This document shows, piece after piece, positions 36,355 to 45,142 of a DNA stretch of 64,000 bases. Every line of letters begins with the position of its first letter. Positions within the stretch are counted from its first letter, which is position 1. The position numbers and the translations under genes were made by a program. The stretch is from an uncultured Spartobacteria bacterium (lineage in GTDB: Bacteria > Verrucomicrobiota > Verrucomicrobiia > Chthoniobacterales > Chthoniobacteraceae), in contig CAIURC010000103.1 in NCBI GenBank assembly GCA_903901425.1, positions 56,738 to 120,737 on the forward strand, read 5' to 3'. The notes under the pieces were generated by a model. The model was not told the origin of the DNA and did not search any database. It worked only from the letters and a program-made list of their open reading frames with translations.

Positions 36355-37518
36355 ATGGCAAAAATCCGGGTTTTGATCGTGGACGACTCCGCTGTTCTGC
36401 GGCGTTTGCTCTCCGATCTGTTGGCTGAAGACTCTCAGATCGAAGTGGTGGGCCTTGCCGGGGACGGCCAGACCGCTCTCACCAAGATCCAGCAACTCAA
36501 GCCTGACCTCGTCACGCTGGACATGGAAATGCCCGTGATGGACGGGCTCGACACCCTCAGGGCGCTTCGAAAGATTTACATAAAGCTTCCGGTGATCATG
36601 TTCAGCACCCTTACGGAACGGGGTTCCTGCGCGACTCTGGATGCCTTGGCTCTCGGCGCCAGCGATTACGTGACCAAACCTGCCAACGTGGGTTCCGTCA
36701 TGGCCAGCATGAACAAGATCCGCGAGGATCTGATCCCGAAAATCAAGGCCCTCTGCCTCAGGAACCCGGCATTCTCGCTGCCCGCGGCGCTTCCTTCCTC
36801 AATCGCTCCGACCGCCGGACCAACAACTGCTTCTGCGCTCGGCTCAAAGTCCCAGCCCCTGCCCAGGTCCATTCCCCCCCGAAAAGCGGGCCAATCCCAT
36901 GCGCCAGAAATTCTGGCTGTGGGCGTTTCCACCGGAGGCCCAAACGCCCTTGCAGAGTTCATCCCGGCTCTGGGCCGGAATTTTCCGATCCCGATTGTCA
37001 TCGTCCAGCACATGCCCCCGCTTTTCACGCGGTTACTGGCCGAACGCATCGCTGCGGTCTCCGGAATCAACTGCCGCGAGGGGGTTCCGGGTGAGATTCT
37101 ACGTCCGGGGGATGCCTGGGTCGCACCGGGTGGATTCCATATGGAAGTCGAACCCTGCCTTCAAGGCGCGCGACTCCGGATGACCGAAGAGCCCCCGGAA
37201 AACTCGTGTCGTCCGGCTGTCGACGTCCTTTTCCGTTCAGTGTCCAAAGTGTACGGCACTGGAACCCTCGCCGTGGTACTCACGGGGATGGGGCAGGACG
37301 GCCTCAAAGGCGCCGAGGTGATCCGAAATGCTGGGGGCAGCATCCTTGCCCAGGATGAAGCCTCCAGCGTGGTCTGGGGAATGCCTGGCGCCGTGGCAAC
37401 CGCTGGCCTCGCTGAAAAAGTCCTTCCCCTGAGTGAACTGGCTTCGGAAGTCCTCAGCCGCGTACACCCCCATCTCCAAATCCCCGCAGGGCAACCCGCC
37501 TCTCCCTCCCTCTCATGA
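36355..37518 (+). CDS. cheB: Chemotaxis-specific protein-glutamate methylesterase CheB
   Basis: A 387-residue two-domain enzyme that removes methyl groups from the receptor. The receiver has Asp56 (TLDMEMPVMDG) and Lys in YVTKPA. A Pro/Ser-rich linker leads to the methylesterase domain with catalytic Ser192 (GVSTGGP), His219 (VQHMPP) and Asp315 (GMGQDG). Length is typical. It overlaps cheR by 4 bp (37515-37518), so the demethylase and methyltransferase are translationally coupled. Confidence 0.97.
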   Translation: MAKIRVLIVDDSAVLRRLLSDLLAEDSQIEVVGLAGDGQTALTKIQQLKPDLVTLDMEMPVMDGLDTLRALRKIYIKLPVIMFSTLTERGSCATLDALALGASDYVTKPANVGSVMASMNKIREDLIPKIKALCLRNPAFSLPAALPSSIAPTAGPTTASALGSKSQPLPRSIPPRKAGQSHAPEILAVGVSTGGPNALAEFIPALGRNFPIPIVIVQHMPPLFTRLLAERIAAVSGINCREGVPGEILRPGDAWVAPGGFHMEVEPCLQGARLRMTEEPPENSCRPAVDVLFRSVSKVYGTGTLAVVLTGMGQDGLKGAEVIRNAGGSILAQDEASSVVWGMPGAVATAGLAEKVLPLSELASEVLSRVHPHLQIPAGQPASPSLS

Positions 37519-38330
37519 GACCCGCTGACTTTGATTACATCTGTAATTACGTGCGGACTCAGGCCGCAATCGTGATTGAACCTGGCAAGGAGTACTTGGT
37601 GGAGTCCCGGCTCCTGCCAATTGCCCGGAAACAAAACTTTGAGAGCCTGGACGCGCTGGTGGACAACCTCCGCGCCAATCCCAGAAGCGAATTGCACAAG
37701 CAGGTGGTCGACGCGATGACCACCAACGAGACCTCGTTTTTTCGGGATCTCCACCCGTTCGAGGCCCTCAAAAAGTACATCCTGCCGGAACTTCTCGTTT
37801 CCAACGCAGCAAGCCGTCAGGTCAACCTCTGGTGTGGCGCCGCATCCACCGGACAGGAGTGCTGCAGCGTCCTGATGACCATCGCGGAATCGGCCCCCCA
37901 ACTCCTTCTGTGGAAGATTCAGTTTCTGGCCACGGACCTTTCAAAAGAGGTCCTCAGCCAAGCCGCCGCAGGGAAATACTCGCAGCTTGAAGTCAACCGA
38001 GGACTGCCCGCTCCCCTGATGGTCAAATATTTCAAGCGTCAGGATGATCACTGGGTCTTCGACGAATCCCTGCGCAAACGCATCTCATTCTGCGAAATGA
38101 ACCTGGTCAAGGACTGGCTCCCCATGCCCAACCTCGACATCGTGTTCCTCCGCAACGTCCTCATCTATTTTGATGTGGACACCAAAAAAGCGATTCTGTC
38201 CAAGGTCCGCAGGGCTCTCCGTCCTGGTGGCTACCTGTTCCTCGGAGGAGCGGAAACCACCCTTGGCCTCGACGATGGCTTTGAACGCGTGGTGTTTGAC
38301 CGCGCCACCTGCTACCGCCGCAAACCGTAA
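37515..38330 (+). CDS. cheR: Chemotaxis protein methyltransferase CheR
   Basis: A 271-residue SAM-dependent enzyme that methylates Glu residues of the receptor. The N-terminal helical domain contains TTNETSFFRD, and the catalytic domain has WCGAASTGQE (the SAM-binding motif, with AAST in place of the usual ACST), ATDLSKEVL, FLRNVLIYFD and GGYLFLGGAE. No TPR extension follows. The start is ATG overlapping the cheB stop by 4 bp. It is the last gene of the plus-strand che operon. Confidence 0.97.
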   Translation: MRPADFDYICNYVRTQAAIVIEPGKEYLVESRLLPIARKQNFESLDALVDNLRANPRSELHKQVVDAMTTNETSFFRDLHPFEALKKYILPELLVSNAASRQVNLWCGAASTGQECCSVLMTIAESAPQLLLWKIQFLATDLSKEVLSQAAAGKYSQLEVNRGLPAPLMVKYFKRQDDHWVFDESLRKRISFCEMNLVKDWLPMPNLDIVFLRNVLIYFDVDTKKAILSKVRRALRPGGYLFLGGAETTLGLDDGFERVVFDRATCYRRKP

Positions 38331-38837
38331 AACCTCAGCCCCTCCCCCCCCTTTCCCCGGGCTGGTGCTCAAGGACTCCTACTGGCGCCGACCAAAGCGC
38401 CAACTCGGTGGCACCGCCATCGACTTCCTCGTTTTCAGCGACTCGTTTGACGAGTCCAAACACCGGCTCACCACCGCCCGGCGTCATCTGGTCGTCGCCG
38501 CCCACCCCTGCCAGGCGCAGACTGCACCCATTGAAAAATTCCCGGGGATCACTCCCTCGCCGCAAACGTTGGAGTCAGGCTTCAGAACATGGGAAAAAGC
38601 ACCCGGAAACCCCATCCGACTGCCTCAGAAACCGACTCATTTTATCAAGATTTGCACGCTGACCCCGAGGCTCGCACGGCCCCAATCTGCTCTCCAACCG
38701 TTTCCTGTGACCCGGCCGGAAAAACAAATTCCGAGCAACCCAGCAATCATCCCCACAGTCAAAACTTTTGAGTCCATAGGCGGCAGGATCCAGCCCGGGT
38801 CTTGCCAATTTTTGCCAAACAAACCCATGCTCACGCC
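38331..38837. other. Intergenic stretch after cheR with no supported gene
   Basis: About 500 bp between cheR and parD. The plus frame that overlaps the end of cheR stays open through this stretch, but its product is Pro, Thr and Arg-rich without domain character and begins inside cheR. A 6-bp stem (TGGCGC / GCGCCA) lies at 38383-38402 without a T-run. A lost segment or the left edge of the parDE/Rhs remnant could lie here. Confidence 0.4.
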
Positions 38838-39089
38838 ATGAGCACGATGAACATCTCTCTCCCCGACGCCCTGAAGTCCTTCGTGGACGAGCAGGTGAGC
38901 CAGCGCGGCTACGGCACGAGCAGCGAGTACGTTCGCGAGTTGATCCGCAAGGATCAGGACCGTCTGCAACTGCGCAACCTGATGCTGGCCGGAGCAGCCT
39001 CGGCCCCTGCGGCACCCGCCGATTCCAGCTACTTCGAAGGTCTGCGTGATCGGGTGCGCAACGCCGGCAAGTCTGCTGCCAAAGCGTGA
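38838..39089 (+). CDS. parD: ParD-type antitoxin
   Basis: An 83-residue ribbon-helix-helix DNA-binding antitoxin: the N-terminal strand MSTMNISLPDALKSFVDEQV is followed by RGYGTSSEYVRELIRKDQD, a classical ParD/CopG signature, and a flexible Ala-rich C-terminal region that would wrap the toxin. ATG 38838 is preferred over an in-frame upstream codon. It overlaps parE by 4 bp and probably autorepresses the pair together with ParE. Confidence 0.93.
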   Translation: MSTMNISLPDALKSFVDEQVSQRGYGTSSEYVRELIRKDQDRLQLRNLMLAGAASAPAAPADSSYFEGLRDRVRNAGKSAAKA

Positions 39090-39415
39090 AGGCCAAGGCC
39101 GTCATCCCGCGTGAGCAGGCCAACCGGGATGTGGATGAGGCTGTTGCCTACTACCTGAATGAGGCGGGTGAAGCCGTGGCACTCGGCTTTGCTGATGCAC
39201 TGGAGAAGGCCTACACCCACATCGCTCGCCCACCGGCCACAGGTTCTCCACGCCACGCCCATCAACTCGACCTGCCGGGGCTGCGTGCATGGCCGCTGAA
39301 GCGCTACCCGCACCTCGTGTTCTACGTCGAGTACTCGGACCACATAGACGTATGGCGTGTGCTGCACGGACAACGGGACATCCCAGCTCGGATGCAGGAG
39401 CCCGACGGCATGTGA
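39086..39415 (+). CDS. parE: ParE-type toxin (RelE/ParE superfamily)
   Basis: A 109-residue toxin expected to act on DNA gyrase. It has the RelE/ParE fold signature: an N-terminal strand and helix AxxDVDEAVAYYLNEAG, a helical pair, then LDLPGLRAWPLKRYPHLVFYV and the C-terminal VWRVLHGQRDIPARM. The start is GTG at 39086, overlapping the parD stop. The pair stands alone between two chemotaxis gene groups, next to a truncated Rhs remnant. Confidence 0.93.
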   Translation: MKAKAVIPREQANRDVDEAVAYYLNEAGEAVALGFADALEKAYTHIARPPATGSPRHAHQLDLPGLRAWPLKRYPHLVFYVEYSDHIDVWRVLHGQRDIPARMQEPDGM

Positions 39416-39429
39416 CGGAGAGCTGGCAG

Positions 39430-40452
39430 GGCAAGCGGAGCCACTGCCCGAGTCGTGTTGCCATCAATATCGTGCACCGGCGCGGCGAAGCCGCTCATGG
39501 ACGTGTATTGGTTGAGCGCGTTGGCGCTGTACACCCGGTCCTGCGCCGTCCCGGGCCCCGTGCCGTCCGCATCTCCCACGACCCGGGTCCGGTTCCCGGC
39601 TGCATCGTAACTGTACGCCACCCGGCGCTGATCCGCTTTCCCCACCGGGTTGAGCCGGGTTTCAATGAGCTGATCGATCGCGTCGTACCCATACGCCTCG
39701 CGCCGGGTGGTTCCGGCAAAGGATTCCGCCCGGGACATTCGGTTCCCGGAGGCGTTGAGCGTGTCAGCGATGTTCAAGGGCGCGGTTCCCAGCGTGTTAT
39801 TGACCCCCAGCAGGCGCTGGGCGGCGTCGTAGGTGTAGGCCGTGCTGGTTCCATTTTCCAGCGTCTTTCGCCCTCGGTTCCCGGCAAGATCGTAGCTGTA
39901 GGTGGCCAGTGGAGGCGGCCCCTCCGCACTCACCGTGGCCAACTGGTTCCGGGCGGTGTAACCGTAGGTCGTCTCCGATCCGTCGGGATACACCAGCGCC
40001 GCTCGGTTCCCGTCCGCGTCGTAGCGGTAACCCACCGTGCGCGCCGGCTGGGCCTGCGGGGCGCGGATCTCCTGGGTCTCGGACGCCAGTTCGCCGGCGG
40101 CGTTGTAGCGGTAACTCAGCGCGCTGGCGCTGCTGGTGGCGGCGACCACGCGCCCGGCGGCGTCGTAGGCGAACGCCACGTCCGGGGTCGCGTCGCTCCA
40201 ATCGGTCGACACGAGCCGGTTGCGGTTGTCGTAGAGGGAGGCGGCCACTTTGCCGGAGGGCGTCCGGCGCGACACGGGGTTGCCGACCGCGTCGTGCCCC
40301 CACGTCTCGGCGGAGCCGTCGGGATAGGTCTTGCTGATCCGGCGGTTGCGCAGGTCGTAGCCGAACCGGGTGACGCTGCCGCGCGCATCCGTGATGGCCA
40401 CCAAGTTGCCCTCGGCATCATAGGCCAGTGCGGTAGATCGAACGCAGCTCAC
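39430..40452 (-). pseudogene. Truncated Rhs/YD-repeat remnant
   Basis: About 340 residues of YD-repeat sequence (units such as LAYDAEGNLVAITDARG, FAYDAAGRVV, YRYDADGNRAALVYPDGSE and YSYDAAGNRTRV) are cut at both ends. No signal peptide or N-terminal domain precedes them, and the frame loses Rhs character near 39440 (after DIDGNTTRA), just past the end of parE, so the closing core and toxin tip are missing. The remaining open frame then runs antisense to parE. It looks like a decayed copy interrupted at the parDE boundary. It is not close in sequence to the long Rhs gene at 16990-22347. Confidence 0.75.
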
Positions 40453-40521
40453 CCAAAGGCTGCGCCTCAGACCACGGTGACATCTCGAATCCCGAAGAGA
40501 GAACCGGATGAACCTCCCTAT

Positions 40522-41004
40522 TTAGCGGGAGGCGCCAAACCCGACGTCCATCCAGAGGAAATCCGGACCGACGCGGAACCCCAGACGTTTCCGCTCCCCG
40601 CGCACCGAGGCATCCATGCCTCTGACGACCTTGGGCAGGGTCATCAGGCAATCCACTCCGAGGTCGGTCACACGGGATTTGACGGCGCCCACCACCATGT
40701 TGCCGAATTCACCACCGACATCGTTGACCATGGCATCATCGAGCTCCGCCTCGGGCATTTCAAGGACACGGCTGGCGAGCCGCGTGGCTAATGCGACCGG
40801 CAGGTGAATGGCAACATCCACGTCACATGCCCCGCCGAAACCGATGGAGGTTACCAGAGTGCCAGCCACCTGGCTGGCCTCAGGCCCCGGCCCGCCGGAA
40901 ACCGGAACGGCCACCTGAGAAAACATTGTCTCACACACCTCGCCCACCGCTTGGGCCAGCCAATCACTCACGGAATCCAAGGTCACTGCAGGGGTCGAGC
41001 TCAT
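40522..41004 (-). CDS. cheX: CheX-like chemotaxis phosphatase
   Basis: A 160-residue protein of the CheC/CheX/FliY phosphatase family that would dephosphorylate CheY-P. The family E-x2-N catalytic pair is present as GEFGNM (Glu99, Asn102) within a helix following DDAMVNDVG, and the N-terminal half has the mixed alpha/beta topology of the family. It lies 36 bp after a cheY gene, its likely substrate, and is the last gene of a three-gene minus-strand operon. Confidence 0.82.
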   Translation of the reverse strand: MSSTPAVTLDSVSDWLAQAVGEVCETMFSQVAVPVSGGPGPEASQVAGTLVTSIGFGGACDVDVAIHLPVALATRLASRVLEMPEAELDDAMVNDVGGEFGNMVVGAVKSRVTDLGVDCLMTLPKVVRGMDASVRGERKRLGFRVGPDFLWMDVGFGASR

Positions 41005-41040
41005 AGGGTGTGGGGTGTGTCTGGCAACTGGCCGGCGAAC

Positions 41041-41421
41041 TTAGGCCTTCGGATTCAAGGGGACGATCTTCTGGGTCAACTCGATGAGTTGCTCGCCTTT
41101 GAACGGTTTGGCGATGTACCCGCTCACCTTGAGTTGGTCCGCCGTGCCGAGCCGCTGGCCATCGGATTCCGCGGTCAGCATCACCACCGGGATCTGGGCA
41201 ATCTCGGGTGTCTTGCGGATCTTTTCCAATGTCTCAAGCCCGTTGAGAACCGGCATCGTGATGTCCAGAAAGATCAGGTCGGGCTTTTCGCGCAGCGCCA
41301 CCTCCACCCCCTCAGCACCGTCTGCTGCGGTTACAATCTGACAATCAAACGGCTGAAAGGTGTTTGATACGATCATCCGCACCATCTTGCTGTCATCCAC
41401 CGTCAGGATCTTTGTGCTCAT
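41041..41421 (-). CDS. cheY: CheY-type response regulator
   Basis: A 126-residue receiver domain with Asp9 and Asp10, phospho-acceptor Asp53 (LIFLDITMPVLNG), Thr/Ala in MLTAES and the invariant Lys in AKPFKG. It is encoded between two CheX-like proteins, so both may act on it, and it is a second CheY paralogue beside the one at 35984. It begins 18 bp after the HDOD-CheX gene. Confidence 0.95.
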   Translation of the reverse strand: MSTKILTVDDSKMVRMIVSNTFQPFDCQIVTAADGAEGVEVALREKPDLIFLDITMPVLNGLETLEKIRKTPEIAQIPVVMLTAESDGQRLGTADQLKVSGYIAKPFKGEQLIELTQKIVPLNPKA

Positions 41422-41439
41422 ACAGGTCTTTTAATTTTT

Positions 41440-42150
41440 TCAGCGGTTCTCAACGACGGGCATGATCACCAAATCCAGAAAGATCGGCACTCCGTCCACG
41501 TAAAAAAAGATGGTCTGATGGTTCTGCTCCTCAGTCACAGGAACCCGGTCGCAGTTCGCCATCACCTCCACGGTGGGCACACTCAGCGTGCAGAGAAGGC
41601 CGGCGTCACAAATGTTGGACTTGAAGTTCCCGCCCACAATGTTGAGCACTTCCCCCACCACGTCCGCCAGAATCTCACCCGGATCCGGCGCCGCATCCTT
41701 GCCCAAAAACTTGGTGACCATCCAATCCGCAGCGGAGCACGGGATCCGGAGGTAGACGCGTCCGTTGGCCTTCCCGGAGAAATCGATCCGGCCCACCACT
41801 AGGTTGTCGGGAACCAAAAGGTCTTCGCGAATTTGAAGCTCCGCGGAAAGCATGGTGGAGAAGGTTTTTGTCACCGCCTGAACCAGCAACTCGGACATGA
41901 CCACCAGGGTGATGGCCCCCACTCCCACCCGCATGACCGCCTGCTCGATCTCCATTTCCACTGCCCGCTGACGTCCCCGGGACGCCACCTGAATCACCCG
42001 GGCTGTGAGGGATTCGTCCGCCTTGATGACTGCGGCAATCTCATCAGCGTTCTTGTCAAAGCCGCCCTGAATGAGCTTGCCCAGCCGCTGCACGTTCCCA
42101 GGCAGAGGGGCAAGTTGGTACTTCTTCAAAAGTGCATCGATGTTGCTCAT
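41440..42150 (-). CDS. Fusion of a half HDOD-like domain with a CheX-like phosphatase
   Basis: A 236-residue protein. Residues ~5-95 match the first part of an HDOD domain (LAPLPGNVQRLGKLIQ, then ADEIAAVIKADESLTARVIQVAS), and the typical later HDOD helices are missing. Residues ~100-236 are CheX-like, with the E-x2-N pair at Glu167 and Asn170 (GEVLNIVGGN) and beta strands ending TIFFYVDGVPIFLDLVIM. It leads the cheY-cheX operon on the minus strand. HDOD domains often link signalling to second messengers, so the fusion could tie CheY dephosphorylation to another input; that is inference. Confidence 0.75.
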   Translation of the reverse strand: MSNIDALLKKYQLAPLPGNVQRLGKLIQGGFDKNADEIAAVIKADESLTARVIQVASRGRQRAVEMEIEQAVMRVGVGAITLVVMSELLVQAVTKTFSTMLSAELQIREDLLVPDNLVVGRIDFSGKANGRVYLRIPCSAADWMVTKFLGKDAAPDPGEILADVVGEVLNIVGGNFKSNICDAGLLCTLSVPTVEVMANCDRVPVTEEQNHQTIFFYVDGVPIFLDLVIMPVVENR

Positions 42151-42232
42151 GGATGTCTTGGCTCGAAAGGCCCCCTACTCAACCGCAATTCCGCTCCAAC
42201 ACAAGCCTGCATCCTCATCCCCCTGCGGTCTT

Positions 42233-42931
42233 TCAGGTATCCGCCACCAGAAACACCGTCAGTTTTTTCGGGCCATGCGCCCCGAGCACCAGAATCCGCT
42301 CAATATCGCCGGTCCGGCTGGGGCCGCTGATGAACGAGAGAAAGCTCGGCAACCGGCCTGCGTACCGCTTTTCGACCTGCTCATATGCCTCAGCGAGGTC
42401 GGCCACCATCTGGCTCCTGCGGGCAACCACCACGTGATGATGCGGCAGGACACTGAGGGCGCGTCCCCCGGAACTGAGGGCGCTCACCATCACTGAACCG
42501 GTCTGAGCCACGAGCACCTCGCACTCCGTGACACCCGCGTCACACGCCTCCAGAGCGTCAGGATCGTATCCCGCCTCGATCTGAACCAAATCCAGACCTG
42601 CTGCGGCCCGGACCAGCGCTTCCACGAGCGGGGTGTTCAAAACGCCCGGATGCCAGGCCAATCTGCGCCATCCATTTTCCCGCCCGATCTCAACCAGTCG
42701 CGAAGCCACCGCCTCCAGACTGTCGCATTCCACAAACTGGGTTTTTAAAACCTCGGATTGCTTGGCAAACAAGGACACCTGTTCCTGAACGGCGTCCCCG
42801 ACCGGCGGAAGCCAACCCCGGAACGAATTCCCCTGCCCTCCAGAATGCCCTGGGCCCTCATGCGGCTCAGGGGTCGGCACCACCAGCGCCTCACGGATCC
42901 GGGCCAAAATTTTCTCACGATCGCCCTTCAT
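42233..42931 (-). CDS. lutC: Lactate utilization protein C (LUD domain)
   Basis: A 232-residue LUD-domain protein of the LutC/YkgG type, a subunit of the LutABC L-lactate oxidation complex. Visible landmarks are the N-terminal helix REKILARIREAL, the core ECEVLVAQTGSVMV and ALSVLPHHHVVV, and the C-terminal SFISGPSRTGDIERILVLGAHGP. The ATG at 42931 overlaps the stop of lutB by 4 bp (ATGA) and is preferred over an in-frame start 27 bp upstream. It is the third gene of the lutABC operon. Confidence 0.93.
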   Translation of the reverse strand: MKGDREKILARIREALVVPTPEPHEGPGHSGGQGNSFRGWLPPVGDAVQEQVSLFAKQSEVLKTQFVECDSLEAVASRLVEIGRENGWRRLAWHPGVLNTPLVEALVRAAAGLDLVQIEAGYDPDALEACDAGVTECEVLVAQTGSVMVSALSSGGRALSVLPHHHVVVARRSQMVADLAEAYEQVEKRYAGRLPSFLSFISGPSRTGDIERILVLGAHGPKKLTVFLVADT

Positions 42932-44334
42932 GGTTTCTTCGAATTCCGGTTCTTCCACCAGTCATGAAAACTCTGGGAGGAAACCTCGGGGAACTCCCGG
43001 GATTTGGTCCAGTTCTGAACCGGATCCAACCGCCCCCCGAGCACCAGCGGGTGCAATTTCTGGAGCCAGGGAGCCAGTTTGACTCCCAGACGCATCATCC
43101 AGGGCCGGGTCATGGCCTGAACAAAACCAAACCACACGATTTTCTCCCACCACACCGGCTTTTCGGCCACCGCGTTCCGGCGGTTGTGAAGGAGGTGGTG
43201 ATGGATGTCGATCTTCACCGGGCAGGTCTCCGTGCACGCTCCGCAGAGGGAGGAGGCGCCGCTGAGATGTTTCCAGTCCTGAAGCCCCCTGAAATGCGGC
43301 GTGATGACCGAACCGATCGGCCCCTGATAGGTCGTCCCGTACGCATGACCTCCGATGTTTTTGAAGATCGGGCACACGTTGAGACACGCGCCGCACCGGA
43401 TGCACCCCAAGGCATCGCGCTGCTGGGCATCCGCCAGAAGACGAGTTCTGTGGTTGTCGAGCAACACCACGTGAAACTCTTCCGGACCGTCCGTTTCACC
43501 CGGCTGCCGCGGCCCGCCGAACATCGAGTTGTAACAGGTCAGGTGCTGGCCCGTGCCTGCGGTCGCCAGCATCGGCAAAAACAACGCCAAGTCCTCCAGC
43601 CTCGGCAGGACTTTCTCAATCCCCACCAGTGCCACATGGATCTTCGGCATCGCCGTGGTCAGACGCGCGTTCCCCTCGTTCTCGGTGATCGAGATCATGC
43701 CCCGGTCCGCCACCAGAAAGTTGCCCCCGGAGATCCCCATGTCAGCCTTCAAGTACTGGCGTCGGAGAAACCGGCGCGCAATCTGCGTGAGTTCCTCAGG
43801 AGAGTCGGTCGGAGCCGTTCCAAGTTCTTTCTGGAAGAGCGCACTGATCTCGTCCCGCTTGAGGTGCATGCACGGGAAAACAAAGTGATACGGCGCCTCC
43901 TTCTTGAGTTGTTGGATGAACTCCCCGAGGTCGCTTTCCACCACTTCGTATCCCTGCTTCTCCAACGCATCGTTGAGGTGGATCTCCTCGCTGGTCATCG
44001 CCTTGGATTTGACGATCGACTTCACGCCGCGCTCCTTCGCCAGATTCAGGATGTAGTCCCGAGCTTGGTTCCCGTTCGACGCCCAAAACACCTTTCCACC
44101 CCGGGCCGTGAACTTCTCCTCAAACTCCACCAAATACCGGTCCAGATGCCCCACCCCTTCCCGCTTGACCGCCGCAGCAGCCGTACGCGCCCGCTGCCAG
44201 TCCGTAAATGTCGCTTTGGTCTCGTCCCGTTTGACCTCGTACCCGCGCAGCGCTTTGCGCACAAACGCGCGGCGATCCACGTCTGCCGTGGTCCGTTCCG
44301 TGTCCTGATGAAACTGGGTTTGAATCCGGCTCAT
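42928..44334 (-). CDS. lutB: Lactate utilization protein B (LUD and 4Fe-4S domains)
   Basis: A 468-residue iron-sulfur protein. The N-terminal LUD domain (KERGVKSIVKSKAMTSEEI) is followed by ATAGTGQ and two 4Fe-4S clusters, CIRCGACLNVCPIF and CGACTETCPVKID. LutA, LutB and LutC together oxidise L-lactate to pyruvate in the cytoplasm or at the membrane. The gene starts 4 bp after lutA and overlaps lutC. Length and domain order match the family. Confidence 0.95.
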   Translation of the reverse strand: MSRIQTQFHQDTERTTADVDRRAFVRKALRGYEVKRDETKATFTDWQRARTAAAAVKREGVGHLDRYLVEFEEKFTARGGKVFWASNGNQARDYILNLAKERGVKSIVKSKAMTSEEIHLNDALEKQGYEVVESDLGEFIQQLKKEAPYHFVFPCMHLKRDEISALFQKELGTAPTDSPEELTQIARRFLRRQYLKADMGISGGNFLVADRGMISITENEGNARLTTAMPKIHVALVGIEKVLPRLEDLALFLPMLATAGTGQHLTCYNSMFGGPRQPGETDGPEEFHVVLLDNHRTRLLADAQQRDALGCIRCGACLNVCPIFKNIGGHAYGTTYQGPIGSVITPHFRGLQDWKHLSGASSLCGACTETCPVKIDIHHHLLHNRRNAVAEKPVWWEKIVWFGFVQAMTRPWMMRLGVKLAPWLQKLHPLVLGGRLDPVQNWTKSREFPEVSSQSFHDWWKNRNSKKP

Positions 44335-44338
44335 GGCA

Positions 44339-45058
44339 TTATCGGCTGGCGAGAATCTCGGCCAAATGCAGGCTCTTGACCGTGCGCGGACTGTTTCGGT
44401 CCAGCCACCCTTGGATCTGCATCAGGCAACTGGAGTCGTTGCTCACCACGTACTCCGCCCCCGTGTCGAGCACCGACTGGCATTTGACCTCCGCCATGGC
44501 CGTCGAAATCTCGGGAAACTTCACCGCAAACATCCCTCCAAACCCACAGCAACTCTGTTTTTCCCCCATCTCCACCAACTCCAGCCCCTTGACAGCCTTC
44601 AGCAACTCCCTCGGCTCCTGCTGCGTCCCCAGTTCGCGCAGCCCGTGACATCCGTCATGGAACGTCACACGCCCCTCAAAACGCGCCCCCACATCCCGCA
44701 CCCCGAGTTTCTTGACGAGAAACTCTGAAAACTCAAAGGTCCGCGCCGAAAGCGACTTGGCTGCCGCAGCCTCGGGACGCCCCTCAAACAGCTCCGGGTA
44801 AAACACCTTGAACATCGCCCCGCACGACCCGGATGCCGACACCACCACCTCCGCGTCTTTGAAAAACTCCATCTGCCGGGCAGCAACCACCCGGGCCTCG
44901 TCCCAGTACCCGGAGTTGAAGGGAGGCTGACCGCAGCAGGTTTGGCCTTCCGGATACTCCACCGTATGCCCGAGCCGCTCGAGCACTTCTACCATGGCCT
45001 GCCCTACCTGCGGATACAGCGTGTCGATGAAACAGGGGATGAAGAGCGTGACGCGCAT
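44339..45058 (-). CDS. lutA: Lactate utilization protein A (CCG-type Fe-S oxidoreductase)
   Basis: A 239-residue protein with two cysteine-rich CCG domains: TCCGQPPFNSGYWDEA in the first half and QSCCGFGGMFAVKFPEIS in the second, plus FIPCFID at the N-terminus. It is the electron-transfer subunit of the LutABC complex. It is the first gene of the operon; the 84-bp gap upstream to nagZ is AT-rich (TGATTTATGATCATTTT on the minus strand) and is the probable promoter region. Confidence 0.93.
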   Translation of the reverse strand: MRVTLFIPCFIDTLYPQVGQAMVEVLERLGHTVEYPEGQTCCGQPPFNSGYWDEARVVAARQMEFFKDAEVVVSASGSCGAMFKVFYPELFEGRPEAAAAKSLSARTFEFSEFLVKKLGVRDVGARFEGRVTFHDGCHGLRELGTQQEPRELLKAVKGLELVEMGEKQSCCGFGGMFAVKFPEISTAMAEVKCQSVLDTGAEYVVSNDSSCLMQIQGWLDRNSPRTVKSLHLAEILASR

Positions 45059-45142
45059 ACCAAGGGCTTCCTAACAAACCTCAACCCCTCGCGTCAGTCC
45101 ACCTAAAAATCGGAAAATGATCATAAATCAGCCTGTTTTCAA

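Noticed and set aside
38170..38841. 223-residue plus-strand frame after cheR
   Set aside because: Begins inside cheR in another frame; Pro/Thr/Arg-rich with no domain and no ribosome site, so it is treated as a chance open frame.
39289..40791. 500-residue plus-strand frame across the Rhs remnant
   Set aside because: Val/Gly/Arg/His-rich antisense of YD repeats, starting inside parE.
42151..42232. Possible sigma-54 promoter before the HDOD-CheX gene (minus strand, TTGGAGCGGAATTGC)
   Set aside because: GG and GC are 9 bp apart where 10 is required, and the central CAC is missing.
42964..44379. 471-residue plus-strand frame opposite lutB
   Set aside because: Antisense to lutB with its Fe-S motifs; His/Arg-rich with no family signature.
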